NCBI GenBank assembly: GCA_012934845.2 | Contig: WNNJ02001333.1 | Coordinates: 62,001 to 126,000, forward strand | Source: Pomphorhynchus laevis | Taxonomy: Eukaryota > Acanthocephala > Palaeacanthocephala > Echinorhynchida > Pomphorhynchidae | DNA: 64,000 nt | Direction of reading: 5' to 3' | Shown here: piece after piece, positions 46,321 through 57,449 of the stretch | Layout: each line of letters opens with the position of its first letter | Numbering within the stretch: the first letter of the stretch is position 1 | Position numbers and translations under genes: made by a program | The notes under the pieces: generated by a model | The model's input: the letters and a program-made list of their open reading frames with translations, nothing else | Databases searched by the model: none | Told to the model about the DNA's origin: nothing

Positions 46321-46505
46321 ATTTTTTTATATCTCTATACAAGAAATGGTTCTGCAAATGGGCCTGCAATTCACGAAACTATAAGTTTTGTTTAGATGTA
46401 ATAAATTTTGAATATTTATTATCTTTATCATAATCTTGCTGCAAGAAGGCATGCAGACACAGAGTGTTCAATCTCAAAGGCAATATCGCGTTTAATTTTA
46501 ACAGC
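46321..46505. other. Short AT-rich spacer
   Basis: Nothing was recognised between the CR1-like tail and the RLE fragment. Confidence 0.5.
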
Positions 46506-46509
46506 TATA

Positions 46510-47170
46510 TCAGCATATGACCAGGTTGGCTGTTTTGGTGGCAATTAACTTTATTAGCTTATCAGCTTTACCGAGTCCTCCGGATGTCAAGAAAATCAGT
46601 GGCGAGAACGAAGCGCGTTCAACCTCACCTACTCGTTCGACATATTTGTTCTTTTTGCGACTCTCATTGTATTTAAAAACCGAATATGGTTCACGAGAGA
46701 TGCTCGATTGAGCATGAACAGAGAAAACATTGACGTCATAGAACGTCTGCGCAAATCGATTACCGTAAAGTCCAGAACAAACGATATCAAGCCGTGCATT
46801 CTGATCACGTGTAGTTGTGGTTCGTTCAAAAGCCATGTCGCCAGGGACGACGATTAGTTGTGGTTCGCATTCTACGCAGTGTGAAATTTTAACGAGATTC
46901 TGCGAGATAATGTATCTAACAGAATCATGCCGGATAGAAGGCAAGGTACCGTTCTTGCACGATAGAGAATGGACGATATTTACTGATGCGCCGCAAATGC
47001 AATTGTCGTTTTTGAACGAGGGATCGGCGTGACTGTATCGGGTGTTTAGGGCATCTTAAAATTCGTTTGCTGATTGATAAAACCCTTCATGGACTAAAGG
47101 AATCACACTTAGCCACGATGAGGCTCCATTACGGGCTGCATGCGCGATCAGATTATTTGTCTTTGGTTTA
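46510..47170 (-). mobile_element. RLE-type LINE fragment: CCHC motif plus PD-(D/E)XK-like endonuclease domain
   Basis: Read from 47,170 leftwards, the fragment shows NGASSWLSVIPLVHEGFYQS, then the knuckle CICGASVNIVHSLSC (C-x-C-x7-H-x3-C) and LPSIRHDSVRYIIS. After this come ARLDIVCSGLYGNRFAQTFY and YDVNVF, then KNKYVERVGEVERASFSPLI. A CCHC motif followed by Asp-x(about 15)-Asp is the signature of the restriction-like endonuclease at the C-terminus of R2/R4-type LINEs. The same architecture is common in RT-bearing repeats of cnidarians and sponges. The RT itself is absent. At least one frame break lies near the start. Assignment to RLE is strong, but the clade is unknown. Confidence 0.75.
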
Positions 47171-47239
47171 AAAAAATTGATAAAAAAATTGTCGATTTAA
47201 GCTACTTACAAAAAATTTAAAGAGCTTGAACATATATTC

Positions 47240-47338
47240 CAGATTATTCCTGTCAGTTCCAGTTATTCCTGTCAGTTCCAAATTATTCCTGTCAGTTCCA
47301 GATTATTCCTGTCAGTTCCAGATTATTCCTGTCAGTCC
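47240..47338 (+). repeat. Five tandem 20-bp units just upstream of family C ORF1
   Basis: The unit AGATTATTCCTGTCAGTTCC is repeated about five times with minor changes. It ends roughly 40 bp before the ORF1 ATG at 47,376. Tandem 5' monomers drive transcription in some LINEs, so a promoter role is possible but unproven. Confidence 0.9.
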
Positions 47339-47375
47339 CGCTCGCGGATTGAGCTCAATCTATCGACAAAATGTC

Positions 47376-48490
47376 ATGCCTAAAAAAGCGCGATCTCAGA
47401 TCCCTGTTCTTGATCAAGCATCTTCCACATCGGAATGCAATGATGGTTATACCAATTTTGAAGTTGGATGCGATTCCAAAGATTGTGATGCATGGACACT
47501 TGTTCGTATCAAAATATCCGACCAATCGATGTATAAACGTAAACAGTTCACTCCATTAATTTTTCTCATTCTAATAATGCTAACGGTAAAGCTTTTAATC
47601 TCGTACCTCCTCTTTCCTATTCCTTCCCCAATATAAATAAATCTCAAACTTCTTTATTATCTTCACGTACTTCTTACTCGACCTCCCCCGTATCACTTCT
47701 CAATAATTTACATCCTTCCATCAAAATCATTTCCAGTAACATTTCCGATCAACTGATTCAACACTACATTCCTGTCACTCATGCCCAAACCTATCTTAAT
47801 GCCCCTTACTCTACCTACCACTTATCACTTCCAAATAATTTACATCCTTTCTTCAAAATCATCTCTAGTCACATCTCTGATCAACCGATTCAACACCCCG
47901 CTCCTGTCACACTTGCTCCAACCAATATTAATTCTTTATCAAGCACCCCTGTCATTTCCACTTCTATCTGCTCATCTACCTCGACTCCTACCAGCTCTGT
48001 CCGTCCACCACTTCCACGAAATCATTTTCCTTCATTTTCCTTCATTTTCGATCGCTGTATAATCATAGCCAACTTAAAGCTTTCCGAATCAGCTTCTCCA
48101 CAATCTCGCCTTGACGATGATGTATCTGCTTTCAGGTCTATCCTAGCAACCATTCTTCCTGAAGATAACCCATCCCTCTTCAATAATATCGCGCCTGTAT
48201 CCTTTATTCGTTTAAACAAATCCACTAAATCCAATCATCTCAGTCCTCCACTCCTAAAAATCGTATTCCGACATAGTTCACATGCCTCTTCGGTACTCTC
48301 CCAACGTTTTAAACTTCTTACCACTTCATCTACTTGCCGTATCTTTCCTGACCGCTCCCCTTCTGATATTGCCCAGCTCAATATAGCTCGCATTGAGAAA
48401 CATCGACGTGAAACAAACGGCGAGTCATCCTTATCTATACGTAAAATCAACGGCAATTTTCACGTTGTACACACAAGGTTAAAAAATTAG
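47376..48490 (+). pseudogene. Family C ORF1 (PHD-like finger, Ser/Pro-rich middle, RNA-binding-like C-terminus), broken
   Basis: It starts MPKKARSQIPVLDQASSTSE and has the finger VGCDSKDCDAWTLVRIKISD, whose second C-x2-C pair is lost to a frame break at FTPL. A long Ser/Thr/Pro-rich region follows. The C-terminal part reads FDRCIIIANLKLSESA, QSRLDDDVSAFRSILATILP, then RKINGNFHVVHTR. The same plan is seen in the CR1-like ORF1s, which is why I call family C CR1-related. Confidence 0.7.
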
Positions 48491-51050
48491 ATGGCGTCCC
48501 ATCTCTCCCCCTTGTCTTCTTCGCTAGTCGATCTCGCTCCTAAGCATACTTTTCGCCTTAGTTTATTCAACACTCGCTTTATTCTTCATAAAGCTGATAT
48601 GCTCCTCGATATCTTCGATTAATTATCTATCAATATTCTCTGCATTACCGAATCCTGGCAGCACTCTGACTTCGACGATCTTGCTATTCGTCGTCTATGT
48701 CGCTCTGGTTGTTCTCTAGTTGAATCAGCTCGTCAAATTGCATCTCATACATCTACTGCTTCTAACCATGGCGGCATTGTTGTCATTGCTCGTCACCCAA
48801 TGTCTTTACGTAAAATTAACTTTAACATCCATTACACCTCGTTCGAATTACTCATATGCAGATTATCAACTCCTTTCCCTCTGGAACTTGTGATTGTATA
48901 CCGTCCAGGTTCAGTTGCCCCTTCAAGTATCTTCTTTAACGACCTTGCAGATCTAATGTCTCACTGTTCATTGTCTTATACTCCTTCGTTTGTTCTCGGT
49001 GACTTTAACATTCGTCTTGATCGCCCGGCTGACTCTGACTCTATCACTTTAACTAATCTTTTTTCTGATTTTAACTATAAATTACTTTCAACAAGCCCAA
49101 CTCATATTCTCGGAGGTGCTCTCGACATCATTGATGTTCCTAACTGCTTCAGTGACTATACCTCCTTGTCAATTACTGATCCTGGTTTGTCCGATCATTT
49201 CCTTGTCACTCTTACTCTTACTCGTCCCCATCCTCCTTCTCCGCCTTTACCATTATCTACACCAAGTCGACCCTGGAAGCTTCTCGATATCCCTATTCTC
49301 TGCACAGCCTTACTCAATTCTTCACTTTTTTCACTTCCTCTTAACTATCTCTCTCCCGATGATCTCTGCATTCTGTTTGATTCTGAACTTACGTCGATCC
49401 TCAATAACCTTCTGCCTAGTCGACTTCGACGTTCCCAGCGCTTGCGCCATGCTCCCTTATTCGGTTCTGACGGTAGTCTTTCTAAGTGTCAACTCCGTCA
49501 CTATTAGTATGTATAATCGCTTTATTAAACGTTCTCCCAACTCACTCTCCCCAAATATCCGTGATTCCTACTTTTTTCTAAACTGTTCACATCGTATTCT
49601 TATACGTACTAAACGTACAAGCATTTAGCGAAATCAACTCGAGTCATTTTCCAACTCTAAATCTCATTGGAAAATCTTAAGCTCAATTCTTTCACGATCA
49701 CCTACTCTTTGTAATATAAATCCTGATGAATTTTCTTCTTATCTACAAACTAAGCTATCTAGCTTACTTTCCCTACTACCCATAGCCCCTTTGTACCCTC
49801 TCTACTCTTTAAATACTTTCCTCCTAGAGCTATTCCACCTTCTTCCCGTTTCGTCTGATGAAGTTTCTACGGTTCTGTTGTAATTACCTAATGAAACCCC
49901 TTCTTCTGACCCAATTCCCACTCACTTGCTTAAAAATATCTGCTCCTCTATCTTACCCTTCCTAACCACATTGTTCAACTCGTCCATCCGTAGCCGTACA
50001 TTTCCTTCCATCTGGAAATGCGCCACTGTTCGTCCTCTCATCAAAAAGCAATATCTCGCCTCCTCACTGCCATATTCGTACCATCCTATTTCACTTCTCC
50101 CAACCCTCTCTAAACTCCTTGAGCGTCTCGTTCTTAAGCAAGTTAATATATATCTCTTTTCCTCTAACTTATTTCCTCCCTTCCAAGCCGCTTTTCGCCC
50201 AAATTACTCTACCGAAATTGCATGTCTTAAAGTTTATAACGACTTACTTATATCGCGTGTTCATAAATTATTTAGTGTCATAGTTTCTCTTGATCTATCG
50301 TCTGCTTTTAACATTGTCGATCACTCGATTCTTCTCCATCGCCTTCGTCATGATTATGGCTTCTCTTTACCCACTGTATCATGGTTTTCTTCATATATAT
50401 CAAACCGTACATTTCGCGTCTATTCTAACTATTCTCTCCCATCCTTCGTCCGTCCCGTCCTGTGTTCCACAAGGCTCCGTATTAGGTCCTATTCTTTACT
50501 CTTCTTCTCGGTGATTTGTCTTAGATTTCTCTTAAACTTAACTTGCATGTTATGCAATATGCTGATGACATTCTCATCTATGATCATGTACCTGTTTATT
50601 GTATTCACAATCTTAGTGTTTCTGCTTCCGACTTTATTGTCTCAATTTACAATCATCTCTCTTCCCTTCGCCTTTCTCTGAATCCTGATAAATCCAAAAT
50701 TATGTGGATCCTACCTCGACGCTTCGGCTTAGAACCTCGCTCCGTATCATAAAATTCTACAATTCTTCCTATCGTTGATAATCTCGTTTTCCTACGCTTC
50801 CATTTCGACAACCGACTTTCATTTAAACCTTTCGTTAGAGATAAAGTAAGCTCATCTACCTTGATACTCCGTAATCTCCGTCAGGTTCATAGATTGGTCG
50901 ATTTCCCTATCGAAAATAGACTACTTTCTTAGTCTATTTTCCAACTCACCTAAATCCACTCTTCCTCCCCTACAACGCATCGTCAACGCACCCGTCCGAA
51001 TTCTTCTCCGTCTTCGTCGTTTTGATCATACATCCCACGAACTTTTACTC
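48491..51050 (+). pseudogene. Family C ORF2 (endonuclease-RT), broken
   Basis: It begins MASHLSPLSSSLVDLAPKHT. The endonuclease keeps CITESW, VIVYRPGSVA, VLGDFNIRLDR and GLSDHFLVTL. RT keeps WKCATVRPLIKK, SYHPISLLPTLSKLLERLVL, SLDLSSAFNIVDHSILLHRL, VPQGSVLGPILYS and MQYADDILIYDHVP. The motif SSAF-x-IVDHSILL is also found in L2/CR1-type RTs. Frameshifts near 49,500, 50,470 and 50,760 and a stop near 48,620 inactivate it. Confidence 0.8.
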
Positions 51051-51069
51051 AGACAGACGCGAATTTCGA

Positions 51070-51972
51070 GCGAAATTAAGCTAGCGAGAACAAAATCCAA
51101 TGAAAGCCTGTAAAATGAAATAACGTGTTGCAGCGATGAGGGCAGTAACAAGTGTTTAACTTTTGCATCGGCAAAGGGAGCATCCATATGGTTATCTGCG
51201 CGACCGTCGGAATACCTAAAAAATTACTTGAGTAAAAATCAATTCCAGGACGCACTCGAATTCAGATATTGTTGGCACCCTCCCAATGCACCAGCTTTCT
51301 GTCTATGTGGACAACGATTCAGCACATGTCATACACTAGCTTGCCAAGCTGGTGGACTCCCTACGGTAAGATACAATATCATTAGTGATTATTTTGCGAA
51401 AGAACTTAGTTACATGTTGTGCGGTAGCAGTTGAACCATCACTTCAACCGATCCCACTTGAGACCGTTTTCGAAAACAGAATAACGACTAGAGACCAGTA
51501 TGTAAGAGCTGATATTGAATGTTACGGCTTATACGGAGATAGGACAGAGCGGTCAATACTTGACATTTGCATTTTCAGCCATTTGGCTCCGTCCTACTCA
51601 GTCAGCTCTGTGGAGATCCCGTTCCGCTACCATGAATCGAGGAAGGTCGCCAAATACGGTGAACGCGTAGCGCGTTTTGAAAGAGCAGGTTTCTTCCCTG
51701 TGGTTCTTGCGTCAAATGGGGGACTTGGTCAGGGCGCACAGTCATTACTAAAACGTATCTCTAAGCTAAAAGCCGGCAGAGGACGTTTATTACACAACGA
51801 CATTGTCTGCTCAATGCGCTCAATGATTGGAATAAAATTGGCAAAAGCTGTGTCAATGTGCGTAAGGGTTGCGAGATCGACGTTAAACAGACCGTTGCTC
51901 ATCAGGGTTACTGATAGTCCTAATTCCTCAGGCCACTTGATGCCAACAGCAGTCTCAATTCCAACGTGAACA
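51070..51972 (+). mobile_element. RLE-type LINE fragment (second copy, plus strand)
   Basis: The fragment shows SAKGASIWLSARPSEYLKNY, QFQDALEFRYCWHPPNAPAF and the knuckle CLCGQRFSTCHTLAC at 51,300-51,344. It then shows AVEPSLQPIPLETVF, RADIECYGLYGDRTERSILD and ICIF (two putative catalytic Asp), KYGERVARFERAGFFPVVLA and SNGGLGQ. One frameshift near 51,413 separates the knuckle from the nuclease core. It is the best preserved of the RLE domains here. No RT precedes it. Its left edge abuts the truncated family C copy. Confidence 0.78.
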
Positions 51973-52470
51973 TTACATTTTAAATATTATTATCAAGGTA
52001 AGGGCCCATTTGAGGGTAACCAATTCTTTGTATGTTAGTAATAAAGTATCTTCTTTGAAAAAAATAATAATAAAAAAATAAAAAACTGACCAACTTAATC
52101 AGATTTTCATTTAACATTTTTTACAAAAAAAAATGTACTTTATATTTTTATACTTTAAATAAGCATTTTAGATATACATCAAGGCTGTCATTGTCAGTCA
52201 TGAGTCAGGATGCAATAATAGCGATGGTTGTATATTCAATGCATATTGATGCTAGTTATTAAATATTCCTTTTCTCGTATAACTTTCTTGGCTGCTGATA
52301 TATCTACTTACAATTCAACCTGTAAATCGATTAACGTTACAAATATCAAGCATCTACGTAGAAGCGTAACTTTTTCACGAACGTTATAAGTAATACCAAA
52401 GCAATTTAATATTATTATATATAAAAAAAGAAACAATAGCGCAAATATCAGAAAATATCAGAAACAATAG
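51973..52470. other. AT-rich spacer, nothing recognised
   Basis: The region contains A-runs and AT-rich DNA only. It may include the 5' UTR of the next LINE. Confidence 0.55.
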
Positions 52471-52475
52471 CGAAA

Positions 52476-53841
52476 ATGATAAAACAAGGCAGTAAAAAGA
52501 GTAAAACAAGTAAAAGCAGTGTAACAAGGCACAGGGCAGTAAAAGGCAAACTTGCTGAACCCTTCAATCCTGAACTAGAACAGATGCCACGGCATGTTGA
52601 ATCGCAAGTTGCTTGTAGTAACAGTGAGTGTTGCTGTTGGACGGTTGTCATTCATACTTTTGATGATAAATCCGTGAAGGACAAAAATTTCCTGTGCGGA
52701 ATTTGTGCAAGTGAAACTCTTGACCGTCTGAACTTTCAAATAAACAAGCTAACTGAGAGTGTAAATGGTTTGTATAGACGAATCTGTTCTGACGAACAAG
52801 AAAACGCGAGTAGTGCCACAAGTTTTTGTGTCCAGGCTGTTGAGAGGGTTCTTTGTGCCAAGCCAGACAAGAGGCCATCTCGGTCCGTGCTTATTTCTGG
52901 AGAGTTGAATACCTGTCAAGTATTTGATACTGGCGACGGGCTGAAGGAAAAAGTAGAATCACCGTTGATGGTCAATGCTGTCAGTGACTCAGACGATACA
53001 ATAAAATCAAACGATCCTTCTCATCACAGAATGGAAACGACTTTTCCTAACTTTTTCATCTGCACCTGGATGATGGAGCATAGTCACAGCATCATGGTTC
53101 CCAATATATCTCCCACCCCTGACACGCTTGACGTCACTACTGCTGATTTACAGAGTTTGGTGTGTCGAACAAACCAATTCAAAAGTGATGCAATGCAAAG
53201 CGAAACTTGCGGAGTTACGAAATGCAGTATTGAACCAGATGGAAATGAGCAGTACCAGTCACGTGTACCATCGGTACCTACTTTTAAACAAATTCCTTCA
53301 CCAAGTATCGGTAGCAGAAGCTTGCAAGATAAATAGAATTTCTGATCGAGGATCACAAACAGACCATACAACAATAGATCAATGCACTACAAAGAAGATT
53401 GTCCCAATTTCGACAACTCATTCTGGAGCCTCTCCTGCGGCAACTAGTCTGAAGCAGCGATCTATCCGGACCCTACGTTCGAGTAACATACGAGATAAAA
53501 TATCTGTTATAGATAGATCCAAATGTGTGATCTTTGCCAACGTTTATGAGTCCCAATCCGACAGTGCTCAAAATCGTATTAATGATGATGTTGGCTCAGT
53601 GCGGCAGATCCTATCCGGCGTTTTCGTTGAGGGTGAGGAAGGTTTGGCAGAATCTCTACAGGTCTTGGCCCTTCACAGAATCGGCAAAAGAGACGGAAAT
53701 GGTAAGACTAGATTACTAAGATTAGTTTGTGCGTCTTCTAATCAAGCCGCTTCCATTCTTAATAGAGCTTACAGATTAGCGGGTACGTCTATGCGCATCT
53801 TCAAGGACCTTTCGATCGAGGATCGCCGTCAATTTAGGTGA
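52476..53841 (+). pseudogene. CR1-like ORF1 with PHD-like finger, one frameshift and a 3' deletion
   Basis: It begins MIKQGSKKSKTSKSSVTRHR and carries the finger VACSNSECCCWTVVIHTFDD, then KNFLCGICAS (C-x4-C-x3-W and C-x2-C). The frame is lost between 53,128 and 53,336. The second frame continues DRSKCVIFANVYES, NDDVGSVRQILSGVF, RIGKRDGNGKTRLLRLV and FKDLSIEDRRQF. The expected GE-x-NL-x-I block is missing, and NFRLVRRRPFVRWEKL follows in another frame, which implies a small deletion. Confidence 0.75.
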
Positions 53842-53850
53842 GGAGGATTT

Positions 53851-56621
53851 ATGTTTCCGAAATTTTCGGTTGGTTCGACGCCGACCATTTGTACGGTGGG
53901 AGAAGTTAACTATAAAAACTCAACGAAGGGAGCTTTAGGAGACTTGGTTTCATTTCGTACCATCTTATCGAAAAGTCCGGTGAATTACGGTAGTCATCCT
54001 ATCATGATTGCATGTTCCAATGTTCGCAGCTTAGTCTCTAAATCTAATGAGTTCAACTTTAATTTATCAAACAGCAACGTGTCTATATTCGCACTCACTG
54101 AGACCTGGCTGCGCAGTGGTATTGATGACAATTGTGTTAACATCCCGGGTTTCTCACTATTAAGAACTGACCGAGGAAACACCCTTCGTAGTGGTGGGGT
54201 TGCGATCTATGTAGACAACAAAATGATTGTGACCAACGTCATGTCATATCGAGATGATGATCTATTGGAGTCGCTCTCTTTAACAGTGAAATCGGGTGAT
54301 ACGACAATGTCGATTTGCGTTTGCTATCGTACTCCGCGCACTTGCTGCTTGAAACATGACATGATCAGTTATTTCACGAAAGTGTCGAAACCGTCCAATT
54401 TCATCCTTCTTTATGACTTTAATATTCCGAACCTAACTGGGAGCTCCCCTTTCGAATGTCCTCGCGGTGTAAGTCAGATGGATGTCGACTTATGGAATTT
54501 TCTTGTGGACGATTTAGCTCTTATACAACATGTCACTCAGTCAACTAGGTTTATGGGAAATAGCTCCTCGTTATTGGATTTAGTTTTCAGTAAAACATTT
54601 CTTGACATACGTGAAGTTCAATATGACCCTCCCATTGGACTCAGTGACCATCTTGTCATTAAGTTTTTTACTGGTTTCTGTGTCGAAGCCCCACCTAACG
54701 CAGTTAAGTACTTCAAACGCAAATGGAATAAGGTGGATACGGATGCCCTCCGTAATCTTACAGTACAATTGGGTCTTCACAACAGTGTTGTCAGTGATAT
54801 CGATGAGTGGAAAACTTTGTCTGTTTCTCTCAATTATCTTACGGATTGCGTAGCCCCATTGAAAACCGTACAATCCTCTTCGAAACTTAAACCTCCGTGG
54901 TTTGATCATGAGTTACTTGACATTTTGAAGATGCGAAATAAACTATTTAAGTCATCTCTGAAAATTAAGGGTCTTCGGTCAGAATACCTTCAATATCGTC
55001 GTCGTTTCAGCTCTATAAAGAAAATAAAAAGACAAAGGTATGAAGCTGGAATAATATCATCATATTGAACTTCTTCCAAACCATTCTGGCGGTATGTGAA
55101 TCAAAATAAAAAAAATGATTCAATCAATCACAGTGTTAAATCATGGGGGCAGAATTGTACGAGAACCTGATGAAATCGTGAGTGTGCTAGCGACAGCGTT
55201 TGAACTTGATTGGTCCACGCCATCTAAAGGCTTCCGTATAGCACACACTCCTAAGGCATTCACGTCGTGTATGCCGCTTGTTCACCTGGCTGAGATTTCG
55301 CGGGAACTGCACGGATTGTCACCATATACTTCGGCCAGCCCAGACGATATACACCCCTTTATTCTCCGGAATCTCCATGATCTATTAGCATCGCCACTAT
55401 CAGAGATGTTTAACATGTCGATACATACTTCGCGCATCCCTGATCACTGGAGACAATCTTACGTCATCCCCATTCATAAAAAGGGTAGCAGAGACGATCC
55501 GTTCAATTATCGTGCAGTATGTCTGACGAGTATTGTATGCAAATGCCTTGAGAGGTTTGTGCATAAATACATTACCACTCACATGGAAAGAGGTAAAGCT
55601 ACTACACTTATCTCAGCATGGCTTTCGTACCGGCAGGTCCTGCCTTAGCAATCTAATTACGGCACGTGAAAGTTGGACAGACATAGTTGCAAACGGGGAT
55701 ATGGTTGATGTAATTTACATTGACTTTAGTAAGGCGTTCGACCGAGTACCGCACGATCTTTTGCTCTTACTGTTGGCTCAATACGGGATTGATCCGAGTG
55801 TAGTTCGTTGGATCGAGTCGTTCCTGAAAGGTCGATCATATCAAGTTAGGTTAGGGAGTAGCCTTTCTCCTCCACGAAATAATTACGCAGGTGTTCCCCA
55901 GGGATCGGTCCTGGGACCCTTGTTATTCAATATTTTTCTTCAGGATCTACTTGTAAGATTAGAATGTGATGTACTAGCGTTTGCGGATGACCTGAAGTTA
56001 TGGAAGTGTGTTCGTTCATATGATGACTGTTTTAAGCTTCAAGATGACCTCGACACTATAAGCATATGGAGCAGGACGACGGGCTTGCTTTTGAATACCT
56101 CGAAGTGCAGTCACATGCACTTAGGAGTTAAGAAATTTTCTTTTGTGTATAGTTTAGGTGGTGAGCCAATTGAGCAGGTACAGTGCACTAGAGACTTAGG
56201 GGTACTTGTGCACGAATCGTTAAAGAGTCGTCCAAACACAGACAGGATTATTCAGTCGACCAGACAATTGAGCTATGTGCTTCGTAGGTGCTTTCGTTAC
56301 CCATCTGTGTTTTGTCTTAAAGTGATGTACAACTCAATAATTAGGCCCATTATTTTATACTGTACACCAGCAACATTTCCGTGCACGCGAGGCGAGCTGA
56401 ATGATTTAGAAAATGTTCTTCGCAGGTTGACGAGGTGCTGTCGTCTTCCGAGTAGTTATTCTTATAGGGATCGCTTGCGAGAGATAGGCATACCGTCGGT
56501 TCGGTCTGCGATAGTGTGTAGCGACATCTTATGCTTCAGAGATATGTTACTCAGACGTGATGGGTGGCCGGCAAACTGTATCCAGCGGAACAAACGTGAT
56601 ACGAATCGGGCCACTCTTTGA
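53851..56621 (+). pseudogene. CR1-like ORF2 (endonuclease-RT), three frame segments
   Basis: The endonuclease shows CSNVRSLVSKSNEF, LTETWLR, VCYRTPR, YDFNIPN (the usual GDFN Gly is Tyr), LLDLVFSK and GLSDHLVI. RT shows FNYRAVCLTSIVCKCLERFV, VIYIDFSKAFDRVPHDLL, AGVPQGSVLGPLLFNIF and LAFADDLKLWK. The stop near 55,068 and a frameshift at about 55,600 break the frame. Because the RT core is intact, loss of function is recent. Confidence 0.88.
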
Positions 56622-57064
56622 CTGTGAAAACGTTGCACCATGGGAAGCTGTCTAGAATCAGTTGCGTATCGCACCGGGCGGTGAGGATGTGAAACTTACC
56701 TCCGGAGGATATGGTTGCTATTCAGAGTAGACAGCAGTTCATGCGGAGGATGGAGCAATGGCTGTGCGAGACAAACTCACAGCCTATACCGGATCGTTAT
56801 CCTTGGGAGGAATGTTGATTTTTTTTTCTTTTTTTCATGTGATCAGACAAAACAGCCCTACGGTTACAGTCTTGTAATTGAATAAATAAATAAATGGTAA
56901 AAAAATAAATATAACTAGAGTTGAGAAAGTGACAATATTATGGCATTGATGTCATAGTGACAATCTCATTGTGATGCAATTATGAGATCTGCTCGTTATA
57001 CATTGTCTATTCATAATTTTTAAAATATTTTTTATTAAATAATATATAATATACACGTAAGGTT

Positions 57065-57415
57065 TCCTCAAATGGGCCACACATTAAAAGTTTTTTTCTT
57101 CACCTGCAACGCCCTCATTCACTGGAGGTCCTTAATCCCAATTTGAAAGGCTGGCATGCCCTTTCGTCTGGACTGATAGTGCATTCGCTATTGCAGAACA
57201 GTGATACAGTGGATCAATTCCTTGGTGTAGGCATCCGGATGCAGATCGAGCCAACAGCACACTTATGTTTGTGCGGAGACCATTTATAACATCCTCAAGC
57301 CGCAACGATGTACTTGCGAAATCTTCTTTGCTTGTGTCTTTAGTAGATTCGTTGCAGTCAGACTCAATTCACCAATTGCTGGACTATTGTCTAATAATAA
57401 TGACAAAAAGTTGTA
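57065..57415 (+). mobile_element. Possible RLE-type LINE scrap
   Basis: The frame reads NPNLKGWHALSSGLIVHSLL, QNSDTVDQFLGVGIRMQIE and HLCLCGDHL. This resembles the stretch just before and into the CCHC motif of RLE domains (a variable helix, then C-x-C-G). It is short and its His/Cys half is not clear. It faces the larger RLE fragment on the other strand. Confidence 0.45.
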
Positions 57416-57449
57416 ATCTTATATAATTAATTTTAAATAAAAACGAATG

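Larger units (their letters stand above)
47225..51060 (+). mobile_element. Family C LINE (CR1-related, pyrimidine-rich), near full-length, decayed
   Basis: The order is a 20-bp tandem array (47,240-47,338), ORF1 (47,376 to about 48,490), then ORF2 (48,491 to about 51,050). The sense strand is strikingly C/T-rich. The second copy lies at 58,926-62,330 on the other strand. The end is cut near 51,060, where an RLE fragment starts. Several frameshifts and at least one stop interrupt both ORFs. Confidence 0.85.
52440..56895 (+). mobile_element. CR1-like LINE, near full-length, lightly decayed
   Basis: ORF1 (52,476-53,841) and ORF2 (53,851-56,621) are followed by a 3' UTR with CATGTGATCAGACAAAACAG, CCCTACGGTTAC and an AATAAATAAATAAAT tail. 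Four or five lesions interrupt the coding regions. The 3' tail resembles that of the intact 41-46 kb copy, though the proteins are a separate subfamily. Confidence 0.88.
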
